DNA of 64,000 nucleotides from Enterococcus saigonensis. Lineage in GTDB: Bacteria > Bacillota > Bacilli > Lactobacillales > Enterococcaceae. A program made the translations under genes and the position numbers. Each line of letters begins with the position of its first letter. The first letter of the stretch is position 1. Shown piece by piece: positions 28,035-36,268 of this stretch. The notes under the pieces were generated by a model, which saw only the letters and a program-made list of their open reading frames with translations, searched no databases and was not told the DNA's origin. Location: contig NZ_AP022822.1 of the NCBI RefSeq assembly GCF_011397115.1, positions 1,725,001 through 1,789,000 of the forward strand, read 5' to 3'.

Positions 28035-28631
28035 ATGAGTATCGCTCTTTCTCGCAAAATTATTAATACAATTTCTATTGTTGGCATTTTAGTTTCTATT
28101 GCTTTAACAATATATTTTATCGATCTTGGTGTCTTTAAAGACATCAATGCACTAAGAGGATTAGTCGGTGACTCGATTATTTTAGGTCCTATCATCTTTA
28201 TTTCATTACAAATTTTGCAAGTAGTAATTCCCATCATCCCCGGCGGTATTTCTAGTGCTGCTGGTGTATTGATTTTTGGGCCTTTCGCTGGTTTTGTTTA
28301 TAATTATGTTGGCATTTGTATTGGTTCAATCATTATTTTTCTTTTGGGACGTCGCTACGGCAAACCTTTCATTTTGAGTATGATTAGCGATAAAACTTAC
28401 AATAAATATATTGGCTGGTTAGATAACCAAAGTCGATTTGAAAAATTATTTGCTTTAGCCATTTTCTTACCAGTCGCACCAGATGATGCGCTTTGTCTAA
28501 TGGCTGGTCTTACCAATATTTCTGTAAAAAAATACGTTTGGATTATTTTGCTGGCAAAACCACTATCCATCTTCTTATATAGTATGGCTTTAATCTACGG
28601 CGGCTCCTTTTTGACGGGACTAATTGGTTAA
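28035..28631 (+). CDS. TVP38/TMEM64 (DedA-like) membrane protein
   Basis: 198 aa from MSIALSRKIINT; ATG chosen for AAGGAGATGAG upstream and because the -10 TATAAT at 27999-28004 lies inside the longer ORF. Six or so membrane segments with the family signature IIPGGISSAAGVLIFGPFAGF and FLLGRRYGK. The family acts in lipid scrambling or envelope homeostasis; the specific role is unknown. Two copies of ATCAAACAAAG, 30 bp apart, flank the -10. Confidence 0.85.
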   Translation: MSIALSRKIINTISIVGILVSIALTIYFIDLGVFKDINALRGLVGDSIILGPIIFISLQILQVVIPIIPGGISSAAGVLIFGPFAGFVYNYVGICIGSIIIFLLGRRYGKPFILSMISDKTYNKYIGWLDNQSRFEKLFALAIFLPVAPDDALCLMAGLTNISVKKYVWIILLAKPLSIFLYSMALIYGGSFLTGLIG

Positions 28632-28642
28632 AAAAACAAACT

Positions 28643-28680
28643 AAAATATCCCACACAACTTAACTTGTGTGGGATATTTT
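28643..28680 (+). terminator. Terminator of the TVP38 gene
   Basis: 16-bp perfect stem (28643-28658 with 28665-28680), loop CTTAAC, T-run at the 3' side. Confidence 0.9.
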
Positions 28681-28713
28681 TATGCCCTCTTCCACGTTGA
28701 ACCACCCTATCTC

Positions 28714-28742
28714 TTTGTTGAAAGTTATTTTTCCGCTACAAT
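28714..28742 (+). promoter_or_regulatory. Promoter of the membrane GDPD gene
   Basis: TTTGTT at 28714-28719, 17-bp spacer, TACAAT at 28737-28742. The start codon is at 28760, giving a very short leader. Confidence 0.5.
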
Positions 28743-28759
28743 AGAAACAGGTGATGAAG

Positions 28760-30562
28760 ATGAAGTATTTAAAAGAGTCCTTAAAAAACACTTGGGATTT
28801 TTTAGTAAAAACAAACGTTTATTTCCGTGACGTTCTCTTAATGCACGGTTTTATTTTATTTGTAATTATTCCACTTTTAAGCAGTTCCACTAAATTTATT
28901 TTAAAACAAGGCCAAATCCATTATTTGTCCTATGATAATTTAGCTGAAATTGCTATGCAGCATCCAGTAGTAACTTGCTTACTAGTGCTTATTTTACTAC
29001 TTATTTTATTACTTGTTTTCTTTGAATTTACCTTCTTACTTTTGAGTGTTTATTTCATTGAAAAAAAGCAACCCGTTTCCTTAAAGCAGCTACTGCGGAT
29101 GACGACGATTCAGCTAAAAAAATTACGCCCTAGCATTTTTTTATTTTTTCTTTTTTACTTTTTACTAATTTTACCAATAGGTGGTTTAAGTTTTAACTCT
29201 GACTTATTAGCTCGAATTAAAATTCCCGCTTTTATCATGGATTTCATCTTTACAAACCGTTTGTTGATTATTACGGGTTTTATTTTGTGTTATCTGATTT
29301 TAATGTATATTGGTATTCGTTTAATTTTCGCGTTACCGGAAATGATTTTACGTGATCGTCCGTTTAAAGATGCGTTTAAAGAAAGTTTAGTGATCACAAA
29401 GCGGCGTTTTCTCGCTATTATAGGACGCTTTGTATTTATCGGTGGCGCAATTTTATTACTAACTGGTCTCAGTTTTACCCTAGTCGTAGGCATACAGGCT
29501 TTCATTGAACAATTTTCCCCTGACCATGCTTTAATCAGCGCTGTTTTTGCCATGACTTTACTCCAATTTTTTTTACTCGTCAATTTAGTTTTATCAACAG
29601 TTGGAATTTTTTATATTATCATTGACTTTATGAATGATGAAGGATTCTTACCAGAAATACCCAATTGGTTTTACCAAGAAGCATTACCTAATCCTCGCTT
29701 TGAAGGTCTCAAAAATACACTTCTAATTTTAATTGCTGTTTTTTTTGGAGTTGGTGTAAGTTTATACAATATGGATTATCTCGATCAAGAAATTACTAAA
29801 ATTCCGATCACTATTTCACATCGTGGCGTTAACAATAATAATGGTGTTCAAAATAGCCTTGCTGCTTTAGAAAAAACAAGTCAAACTCAGCATCCTGATT
29901 ATATTGAAATGGACGTGCAAATGACCACCGATAAACAATTTGTTGTTATCCATGACTTCAATTTGAAAAATTTAGGTAATGTTAACCAAAGTCCTGAGAA
30001 AATGACACTTGCTGAAATTCAAAATGTAACGCTACACGAGCATAATCAAACAGCAAAAATTCCCACTTTTGATTCTTATTTAGCCCAAGCAAAACACTTG
30101 AATCAAAAATTACTAGTAGAAATTAAGACTCAGCAAAAAAATACAGCACCAATTATTCACACATTTTTACAAAAATATCAAGAGGAAATCCAAGCAAATG
30201 GTCACATGGTACAAAGTTTATCTTTTTCCATTGTCGAAGCGCTGAAAACGCAAGCGCCCCATCTTACTGTTGGTTATATTTTGCCTTTTAATGTTGTTGG
30301 TCCGCCAATTACAAAAGCTGATTTTTTAACAATGGAGTACTCGACTATTAACCACAACTTCATTACTTCCGCAGAAGAAGATGGTAAAAAAGTTTTCGTT
30401 TGGACGCCCAATAGTAGTGATGATATGAGTCGAATGATTTTTTATGAAGTAGATGGTATTATTACCGACCAAATGGGAAAGCTCAATCAAACCATCAAAG
30501 ATGCCCAAAACAAAGTCACCTATTCTGATAAACTATTAAACTTTGTTATTGGCGTTGGCTAA
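28760..30562 (+). CDS. Membrane-anchored glycerophosphodiester phosphodiesterase
   Basis: 600 aa. Residues 1-340 form a multi-helix membrane region (about seven or eight helices). From about 350 lies a GDPD domain: SHRGVNN (catalytic His), DYIEMDVQMTTDKQFVVIHD (metal-binding Glu/Asp and second His), LLVEIKT. Such proteins cleave glycerophosphodiesters or glycerophosphate polymers outside the membrane, possibly products of lipoteichoic acid turnover. ATG at 28760 chosen since AGGTG is 6 nt upstream; ATG and GTG codons just before are too close to it. Confidence 0.88.
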   Translation: MKYLKESLKNTWDFLVKTNVYFRDVLLMHGFILFVIIPLLSSSTKFILKQGQIHYLSYDNLAEIAMQHPVVTCLLVLILLLILLLVFFEFTFLLLSVYFIEKKQPVSLKQLLRMTTIQLKKLRPSIFLFFLFYFLLILPIGGLSFNSDLLARIKIPAFIMDFIFTNRLLIITGFILCYLILMYIGIRLIFALPEMILRDRPFKDAFKESLVITKRRFLAIIGRFVFIGGAILLLTGLSFTLVVGIQAFIEQFSPDHALISAVFAMTLLQFFLLVNLVLSTVGIFYIIIDFMNDEGFLPEIPNWFYQEALPNPRFEGLKNTLLILIAVFFGVGVSLYNMDYLDQEITKIPITISHRGVNNNNGVQNSLAALEKTSQTQHPDYIEMDVQMTTDKQFVVIHDFNLKNLGNVNQSPEKMTLAEIQNVTLHEHNQTAKIPTFDSYLAQAKHLNQKLLVEIKTQQKNTAPIIHTFLQKYQEEIQANGHMVQSLSFSIVEALKTQAPHLTVGYILPFNVVGPPITKADFLTMEYSTINHNFITSAEEDGKKVFVWTPNSSDDMSRMIFYEVDGIITDQMGKLNQTIKDAQNKVTYSDKLLNFVIGVG

Positions 30563-30576
30563 GCGTGAAAAAAAAG

Positions 30577-30628
30577 AAAACCGGACAAAATAAAGGTCAG
30601 ACTGACTTTTATTTTGTCCGGTTTTTCA
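30577..30628 (+). terminator. Terminator of the GDPD gene
   Basis: About 20-bp stem with one mismatch (AAAACCGGACAAAATAAA side), ending in GTTTTT. Confidence 0.9.
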
Positions 30629-30663
30629 AGTAGTAAATACAGCAACAGTGCTCTATCTACTTT

Positions 30664-30713
30664 AAAAATGACAATTCCTGTTTTTTTTAGTCTATGCTAA
30701 AAAGTTGTCATTT
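30664..30713 (-). terminator. Terminator of the 30715 small gene
   Basis: AAATGACAA (30666-30674) pairs with TTGTCATTT (30705-30713); an inner TTTTTAG/CTAAAAA stem fills the loop. TTTTTAAAG follows on the minus strand. Confidence 0.6.
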
Positions 30714-30714
30714 A

Positions 30715-30921
30715 TTAGGCTACAACAGCAACAGTTCGGATATCTTCATAACGCACCAACAAACGATTTTGCGCTTCAATTACCTTTGGTCGATCACTAC
30801 GTTCACATTCTAAAACTGAAATCAAGACTGTGTTCGTGTATGTATGTTCGACAAAACCTGCAACCTCACTTGTCAATCCCACTGGTTTGCATATGTATGT
30901 TTTCCCAATTTCTATTTCCAT
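30715..30921 (-). CDS. Small conserved-looking protein with CKPVGL motif, copy 1
   Basis: 68 aa, MEIEIGKTYICKPVGL. ATG at 30921 with AAAGGAGGTG upstream. Beta-rich, soluble, no signal peptide. Residues 6-16 (GKTYICKPVGL) and the end LLVRYEDI align with the protein at 48491-48718, so the two are paralogs. I do not recognise a named family. A near-cre sequence TTGAAAACGCTTTTT at 30976-30990 lies about 55 bp upstream. Confidence 0.75.
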   Translation of the reverse strand: MEIEIGKTYICKPVGLTSEVAGFVEHTYTNTVLISVLECERSDRPKVIEAQNRLLVRYEDIRTVAVVA

Positions 30922-30930
30922 TAATAACAC

Positions 30931-31342
30931 CTCCTTTTATCAATTTCAGATATATCATAACAGAAAAAATTAAATTTGAAAACGCTTTTTGTGTATTTTT
31001 TTAATTTTTAAACATTTATCATTTATGTATATACCATTAACAAAAAAATAAGATTAAAACTATTCTACGGTAAATAATTAGTTCTCAAAATACAAAAAAC
31101 TACCATTATAAAGCGTATGTTGTTACTATTCATTTTATCGCCCAAACAAAAAAACAAAACAATACCAATTACAATATGAAATGATATTAAAATAGAATAC
31201 AACAAAAAAAGAATTCATTTTTCAAAAATTAAATTAGAAAACGGAAATTAAAAAAATAACAATATTTATAAAAAGATTTTTCGGTATAAATATCACTTAA
31301 ATTTGTACCCTAACTCCACTAGGTAAAATCAACACCTATCTT
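30931..31342. other. AT-rich intergenic region
   Basis: About 400 bp of very AT-rich sequence between the divergent CKPVGL and aquaporin genes. No ORF, RNA or strong repeat was recognised apart from the near-cre at 30976-30990. Confidence 0.5.
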
Positions 31343-31371
31343 TTTACAGCATGCCGCTTTATCACTATAAT
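31343..31371 (+). promoter_or_regulatory. Promoter of the aquaporin gene
   Basis: TTTACA at 31343-31348, 17-bp spacer, TATAAT at 31366-31371. Confidence 0.8.
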
Positions 31372-31397
31372 TAATGATAGAGAAAGGAGATGAAAAA

Positions 31398-32069
31398 ATG
31401 ACTTTATTCAGAAAATGTTTTGGTGAATTTATTGGTACTTTCATGTTGGTTTTTGTCGGAACAGCCACTGTTGTGGTTGGAAAAGCAGATCCACTTGCAA
31501 TTGGTTTGGCATTTGGATTAACCGTTACAATTATGGATTTGGCAGTTGGTCATGGGGCCTTGTCAAACGGCTTATTTAATCCCGCTGTTACCGTTGCGAT
31601 GGCTATTAACAAACGTATTACATGGAAAGATTCTATCTTTTTTATCATCAGCCAGTTTATTGGTGCTATCATTGCTTCATTTTTTGTCGGTGTCTTCGGC
31701 AAAGCGTTGAAAGTTCCTGCTGGGTCATATGGTCAGACAGACTTTAGCGAAATTAGCGCAGGTATGGCATTTGGTTTTGAAACACTGATTACCTTTTTAT
31801 TTATTTTTGTTATTATTATGGCTACTAGTAAAAAATATGGTAGTGGTGCACTAGCCTCTTTTGCCATTGGTCTTGTATTGGCATTATTAATTATTGTTGC
31901 TTTAAATTTAACTGGCGGATCTCTAAATCCAGCTCGTAGTTTTGGACCTGCAATTTTTGCTGGAGGTACAGCTTTGAGTCATTATTGGGTTTATTTATGT
32001 GCACCAATCGTCGGTGGCGTATTGGCCGCCTTTGTTACACGGTTTCTAGGTAGTGAAGAAGAAATTTAA
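31398..32069 (+). CDS. MIP-family channel (aquaporin/glycerol facilitator)
   Basis: 223 aa, six helices and two half-helices carrying the NPA boxes FNPAVTV and LNPARSFGPA. MTLFRKCFGEFIGTF is a typical N-terminus. Start ATG chosen for GAAAGGAGATG. The second half lacks the extra loop and Asp after NPA(R) that mark glycerol facilitators, so I lean to an AqpZ-type water channel; small solutes remain possible. Own promoter and terminator. Confidence 0.88.
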   Translation: MTLFRKCFGEFIGTFMLVFVGTATVVVGKADPLAIGLAFGLTVTIMDLAVGHGALSNGLFNPAVTVAMAINKRITWKDSIFFIISQFIGAIIASFFVGVFGKALKVPAGSYGQTDFSEISAGMAFGFETLITFLFIFVIIMATSKKYGSGALASFAIGLVLALLIIVALNLTGGSLNPARSFGPAIFAGGTALSHYWVYLCAPIVGGVLAAFVTRFLGSEEEI

Positions 32070-32086
32070 CCTCTTGTTTAAGATGA

Positions 32087-32119
32087 AAAAAACAGCTCTG
32101 GTTTTTAGAGCTGTTTTTT
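32087..32119 (+). terminator. Terminator of the aquaporin gene
   Basis: 13-bp perfect stem (32087-32099 with 32107-32119), T-rich 3' arm. Confidence 0.9.
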
Positions 32120-32204
32120 CATACGTTTAATTTAAACTTCTTTCATGCAAGATTACTCAAAAACCTTTATAATGACTAAAGAACACTTAGATGAGGTGAA
32201 AAAA

Positions 32205-32474
32205 ATGGAAGAATTTGAAGGGCTATTAGTAAAAACTGTCCTTTTACAAGAACAACCTATGCGCCTATCCTTAATTAAGCTAGCCAAAGACGGGGAAATT
32301 ACAGAAGGTATTATTAAAGACCGCTACCTTTCCAACTATATTTTTCGATTACCTAATGATAAATACACACTAAAAGTTACTGGTAAACGTAACCAACGCA
32401 ATCAACTGGTTATTAAACATATGCAAATTAAAAACGTTGACGATTATATCAAAGTTATTGGAACACCAGAATAA
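32205..32474 (+). CDS. Small protein of unknown function
   Basis: 89 aa from MEEFEGLLVKTVLLQEQ. The ATG at 32205 has GAGGTG upstream. Longer in-frame starts are rejected because TATAAT at 32168-32173 places transcription start downstream of them. Beta-rich, basic (DKYTLKVTGKRNQRNQ), no membrane segment or Cys. Family not recognised. Own promoter and terminator, so it looks like a real single gene. Confidence 0.7.
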   Translation: MEEFEGLLVKTVLLQEQPMRLSLIKLAKDGEITEGIIKDRYLSNYIFRLPNDKYTLKVTGKRNQRNQLVIKHMQIKNVDDYIKVIGTPE

Positions 32475-32496
32475 CGTGAAACACACTTTGTAAACT

Positions 32497-32535
32497 AAGG
32501 CACCCAAATCTATTATCGTGGATTTGGGTGCTTTT
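32497..32535 (+). terminator. Terminator of the 32205 gene
   Basis: AAGGCACCCAAATC pairs with GATTTGGGTGCTTT, followed by T. Confidence 0.88.
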
Positions 32536-32606
32536 TAGATACGGATAAATATAATTTCATGATTATCTAAAACAATCTCATTTATCTTTTGTTATCTCGG
32601 TCTACA

Positions 32607-32984
32607 CTACTCAATCACAGCCAGGGCAGCTTGTGGAATATCATCCTTTTGTACTTCTTTATAGGTTTTAACAAAAGCCCCTTTATTTTCTAACTTCAAG
32701 TAATGGCCCTTTTTTAATTCAGAAAGCCCTGAGAATTCAATGGTTCGTTTGTTTCCCTTTTCATCTGCGGCAACTTGACGATAAAGAGCTGTCCCATAAC
32801 TGTTTACTTCTTTTGGTTGCGTAGTTTTTACGTAGATATTCCCCTCTTTTACAAAAGGATTCACGCAATCAACTATTTGAGCAAATTCCCCGGAAGCATC
32901 ATCTGAAAATACAGTTGCACCTCCAATTAGTACGCCTAAAATCACGGCAACGCCTAATACACCTTTAATTAATCGTTTTAACAT
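32607..32984 (-). CDS. YxeA family (DUF1093) secreted or anchored protein
   Basis: 125 aa. The N-terminal hydrophobic segment (about 6-26, VLGVAVILGVLIGGATVF) is a signal or anchor. The mature part has YVKTTQPKEVNSYGTALYRQ and KKGHYLKLENKGAFVKTYKEV, the YxeA/DUF1093 pattern as I recall. Compact OB-like domain, function unknown. RBS AAAGGAG. Monocistronic, divergent from the tRNA-like RNA. Confidence 0.82.
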   Translation of the reverse strand: MLKRLIKGVLGVAVILGVLIGGATVFSDDASGEFAQIVDCVNPFVKEGNIYVKTTQPKEVNSYGTALYRQVAADEKGNKRTIEFSGLSELKKGHYLKLENKGAFVKTYKEVQKDDIPQAALAVIE

Positions 32985-33081
32985 CTATTGCAACTCCTTT
33001 AATTGATTTTCTTGATGCCTCTATCATAACGAGAGTGACCAGCAGAAGTATCGTACTTTAGACTTAATTTCCCTAACACAA

Positions 33082-33110
33082 TTGTCACCTTTGGGATAAC
33101 TTTGTAAGCT
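33082..33110 (+). promoter_or_regulatory. Possible promoter of the tRNA-like RNA
   Basis: TTGTCA at 33082-33087, 17-bp spacer, TAAGCT at 33105-33110. Start would be near 33117, 42 nt before the tRNA-like fold. Confidence 0.45.
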
Positions 33111-33158
33111 TTAAGGAAAAATTAAGACCACATAGGTATCTTTAGTTCATACTTTTTA

Positions 33159-33247
33159 GTGGGCGAGTTTTGGTGCTTTGCTCTAAGATAGCTTATGACG
33201 ATGAGTTATCTCTATTTGAGAGGCAGGTTCGATTCCTGCCGTCCACG
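33159..33247 (+). ncRNA. Atypical tRNA-like RNA without an evident D-stem
   Basis: 7-bp acceptor GTGGGCG (33159-33165) with CGTCCAC (33240-33246), and a textbook T-arm GCAGG-TTCGATT-CCTGC (33223-33239). Between them there is no canonical D-stem or anticodon arm. Instead CTCT/AGAG (33181-33184, 33219-33222) leads to an 11-bp hairpin with loop GACG (33186-33211). The layout, with an acceptor, T-arm, unpaired D-like region and one long helix, resembles the tRNA-like domain of tmRNA more than a tRNA. CCA not encoded. A terminator follows at 33286. Confidence 0.6.
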
Positions 33248-33285
33248 TTCTTTCTAGTAACAACCAACTTCACTTGTAGTAAAAC

Positions 33286-33322
33286 AAAAAAAGGCGACTG
33301 CCTCTTTGCAGTCGCCTTTTTT
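33286..33322. terminator. Bidirectional terminator (tRNA-like RNA / pgi)
   Basis: 15-bp perfect stem, AAAAAAGGCGACTGC with GCAGTCGCCTTTTTT, loop CTCTTT. Serves pgi on the minus strand and the tRNA-like RNA on the plus strand. Confidence 0.9.
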
Positions 33323-33330
33323 GTCGATAT

Positions 33331-34677
33331 TTATAGACGTTCGTTCAATTCTTTTGATAATTCTTCAAAGCCTGGTTTACCAAGGAGTGCGAACATATTT
33401 TTTTTGTATGCTTCTACTCCGGGTTGGTCAAATGGATTGACCCCATTTAAGTAACCAGAAATACCAACGGCAATTTCAAAGAAATACATCAAATAACCCA
33501 ATGTATATGCATCCATTTCAGGAATTTTCACTAGTAAGTTAGGAACATCACCATCTGTATGAGCTAGCAAGACACCTTCAAAGGCTTTTGTATTTACAAA
33601 GTCAACTTCCTTACCTTGCAAGTAACCTAATCCGTCTAAGTCTTCTTTTGTCACTGGAATTTTCACTGATTTGCGTGGTTTTTCAACTTTAACAACCGTT
33701 TCAAAAATATTACGTCGGCCTTCTTGGATATATTGACCCAGTGAATGCAAGTCAGTTGAGAAGTTAGCACTGGATGGATAGATGCCTTTTTGATCTTTCC
33801 CTTCAGATTCGCCAAATAATTGTTTCCACCATTCAGAGAAATATTGCATACCTGGTTCGTAGTTAATTAGTAATTCTGTTACTTTACCTTTACGATACAA
33901 AATGTTGCGCATAGCTGCATACTGATAAGCTTCATTTTCTTCTAACTTATCAGAAGTGTAATCTTTAGATGCATCTGCTGCTCCTTGCATTAAAGCATCG
34001 ATATCTGCGCCACTAGCAGCAATTGGTAATAAACCAACAGCAGTCAGAACAGAAAAACGTCCGCCAACATCATCAGGAATGACAAAAGATTCCCAACCTT
34101 CAGCATCCGCTTCAACTTTAACTGCACCTTTTTCTTTATCTGTTGTAGCGTAAATGCGTTTATTTGCTTCTTCTTGACCATATTTATTAATCAATAATTC
34201 TTTGAAAACACGGAACGCAATAGCGGGTTCTGTTGTTGTTCCAGATTTTGAGATAACGTTAACAGAAAAATCACGATCACCAATAACTTCAATTAAATCC
34301 GCCAAGTAAGTTGAAGAAATTGAATTACCGGCAAAGAAAATTTGCGGAGCCGATTTATCATTAGCATTCATGTAATTGTAAAATGAGTGATTCAAAAAAT
34401 CGATGGCAGCACGCGCACCTAAATATGATCCACCAATCCCGATAACGACTAATACTTCTGAATCCGATTTAATTTTTTCTGCTGCTTTTTTAATACGAGC
34501 AAATTCTTCTTTGTCATATTCTGTTGGTAAATTAACCCAACCGATAAAATCACTACCTGCACCGGTGCCGTTACGTAATGCTTCATGGGCAGCAGTGACT
34601 TGACTTTGCATGTAGCCTAATTCATGTTCATTTACAAATGGTGCCACGTTTGAATAGTCAAATTTAATATGTGACAT
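33331..34677 (-). CDS. pgi: Glucose-6-phosphate isomerase
   Basis: Interconverts glucose 6-phosphate and fructose 6-phosphate. 448 aa, the short Gram-positive form. VIGIGGSYLGARAAIDF, SKSGTTTEPAIAF (phosphate-binding SIS motif), LGQYIQEGRRNIFETV (catalytic Glu region) and the C-terminal KKNMFALLGKPGF with the catalytic Lys. RBS AAGGAGGAG. Monocistronic. Confidence 0.96.
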   Translation of the reverse strand: MSHIKFDYSNVAPFVNEHELGYMQSQVTAAHEALRNGTGAGSDFIGWVNLPTEYDKEEFARIKKAAEKIKSDSEVLVVIGIGGSYLGARAAIDFLNHSFYNYMNANDKSAPQIFFAGNSISSTYLADLIEVIGDRDFSVNVISKSGTTTEPAIAFRVFKELLINKYGQEEANKRIYATTDKEKGAVKVEADAEGWESFVIPDDVGGRFSVLTAVGLLPIAASGADIDALMQGAADASKDYTSDKLEENEAYQYAAMRNILYRKGKVTELLINYEPGMQYFSEWWKQLFGESEGKDQKGIYPSSANFSTDLHSLGQYIQEGRRNIFETVVKVEKPRKSVKIPVTKEDLDGLGYLQGKEVDFVNTKAFEGVLLAHTDGDVPNLLVKIPEMDAYTLGYLMYFFEIAVGISGYLNGVNPFDQPGVEAYKKNMFALLGKPGFEELSKELNERL

Positions 34678-34794
34678 TTAAGCTCCTCCTTGAAATGGAT
34701 AAATTTAATACATGTATTACTTTACGTTTTTTATGGTTTTTTTTCAAGTAACTTACTGTAAGAAAACCGCAGTAACTCAACCTGTTTGCAAGCT

Positions 34795-36144
34795 TTAGAC
34801 AAGTCCTTGGGCTAACATGGCTTTTGCAACTTTAGCAAACCCTGCAATATTGGCGCCCATCATAAAGTTGTCCTTTTGTCCATAACGTTCAGCTGTGTCA
34901 CGGCAATTATGATAGATATTTAACATAATATCATCCAATTGTTTGTCTACTTCGTCTTTACTCCATTGTTGGCGTTGCGAGTTTTGTGCCATTTCCAAAG
35001 CTGATACAGCCACTCCCCCAGCATTTGCTGCTTTTCCAGGACAATAAAAAATATTGTGCTCAATAAAATATTGGGCAGCTTCCATCGTACACGGCATGTT
35101 TGCTCCTTCTGCGACTACCTTCACACCATTAGCTACCATTAATTTTGCTTTTTTAATATCAATTTCATTTTGAGTAGCACATGGCAAGGCAATATCTGCT
35201 TGAATTTCACTATTCCAAACTGATTCTCCATCAAAATATTGCGCATTCGGGCGTTTCTTTGCATAAGCCGTTAGACGTTCTCGTTGAACTTCTTTTACCT
35301 CTTTTAATACATCCAAGTCAATTCCTTCAGGATCATAAACATAGCCATTAGAATCAGAGGCAGTCACAGCTTTTGCGCCTAATTCGATTAACTTTTCAAT
35401 GGCATAAATGGCCACATTACCACTACCTGAAATGACAACTGTTTTATCTTTAAAATTATCTTTCTTATCTTCTAATAAATGTTTAACGTAATAAACAACG
35501 CCATAACCTGTTGCTTCAGTCCTTACTTTACTACCCCAAAATTCCAAAGGCTTTCCAGTTAAAACTCCAGCATCGTATTGTCTCAAACGTTTATATTGAC
35601 CAAAAAGATAGCCAATTTCTCTACCACCCACGCCGATATCTCCCGCGGGAACATCGGTGTTTGGACCCACATGCTTAGCAAGTTCTGTCATGAAACTTTG
35701 ACAAAAGCGCATGATTTCATTATCGGATTTACCTTTAGGATCAAAATCAGCGCCGCCTTTTCCACCGCCAATGGGTAAATCTGTCAAACTATTTTTGAAA
35801 ATTTGTTCGAAAGCTAAAAATTTTAGAATACTTAAATTCACACTTGGATGAAAACGCAAGCCACCTTTATATGGTCCTAAAGCCGAATTGAACTGAATTC
35901 GATAGCCACGATTTACTTGCCAATTTCCATTGTCATCTTGCCAAGGCACACGAAATTGAATTACGCGTTCTGGCAAGGTAATCAATTGCAGTAAATTATG
36001 TTTTTGGTACTCGCTATGTTCGGCTAAAAAAGGCGCAATGCTTGAGAAAAATTCATCCACAGCTTGTAGAAACTCTGTTTGATCATGGTCTTTTTCGTGG
36101 AGACTTTGTTGGACTTGTTGAATATATTCTTTTGCGTTTGTCAT
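34795..36144 (-). CDS. gdhA: NADP-type glutamate dehydrogenase
   Basis: Reductive amination of 2-oxoglutarate to glutamate. 449 aa, the hexameric GDH50 type. KNSLTDLPIGGGKGGADFDP holds the catalytic Lys; PAGDIGVGGREIGYLFGQYK; the Rossmann segment VVISGSGNVAIYAIEKLIELG; C-terminal EGANMPCTMEA and KAANAGGVAVSALEM. Cofactor choice is inferred from family type. RBS TTGGAGGAAA. Confidence 0.95.
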   Translation of the reverse strand: MTNAKEYIQQVQQSLHEKDHDQTEFLQAVDEFFSSIAPFLAEHSEYQKHNLLQLITLPERVIQFRVPWQDDNGNWQVNRGYRIQFNSALGPYKGGLRFHPSVNLSILKFLAFEQIFKNSLTDLPIGGGKGGADFDPKGKSDNEIMRFCQSFMTELAKHVGPNTDVPAGDIGVGGREIGYLFGQYKRLRQYDAGVLTGKPLEFWGSKVRTEATGYGVVYYVKHLLEDKKDNFKDKTVVISGSGNVAIYAIEKLIELGAKAVTASDSNGYVYDPEGIDLDVLKEVKEVQRERLTAYAKKRPNAQYFDGESVWNSEIQADIALPCATQNEIDIKKAKLMVANGVKVVAEGANMPCTMEAAQYFIEHNIFYCPGKAANAGGVAVSALEMAQNSQRQQWSKDEVDKQLDDIMLNIYHNCRDTAERYGQKDNFMMGANIAGFAKVAKAMLAQGLV

Positions 36145-36241
36145 AATTTTCCTCCAAGTAAAATATTTGTTACGTTTTTATTTTACCAAAAAACATCTTT
36201 ATCGTCAGAATTATTTGATAATAGAACAAACTACTAAATTG

Positions 36242-36250
36242 TGCTACACT
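36242..36250 (+). promoter_or_regulatory. Extended -10 of the flavoprotein gene
   Basis: TGCTACACT, a TGn extended -10, 19 bp before the ATG. The -35 (TAGAAC) is poor, as is common with extended -10 promoters. Confidence 0.5.
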
Positions 36251-36268
36251 GCACCAAGAGGTGAAATC

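Noticed and set aside
30705..31004. 99-aa plus ORF
   Set aside because: Antisense to the CKPVGL gene and its leader; no RBS.
33159..33247. Selenocysteine tRNA or a phage attachment duplicate
   Set aside because: No TCA anticodon or long variable arm as in tRNA-Sec. The 5' acceptor strand matches the 3' end, so it is not a mere tRNA 3' fragment, and no integrase or mobile gene is near.
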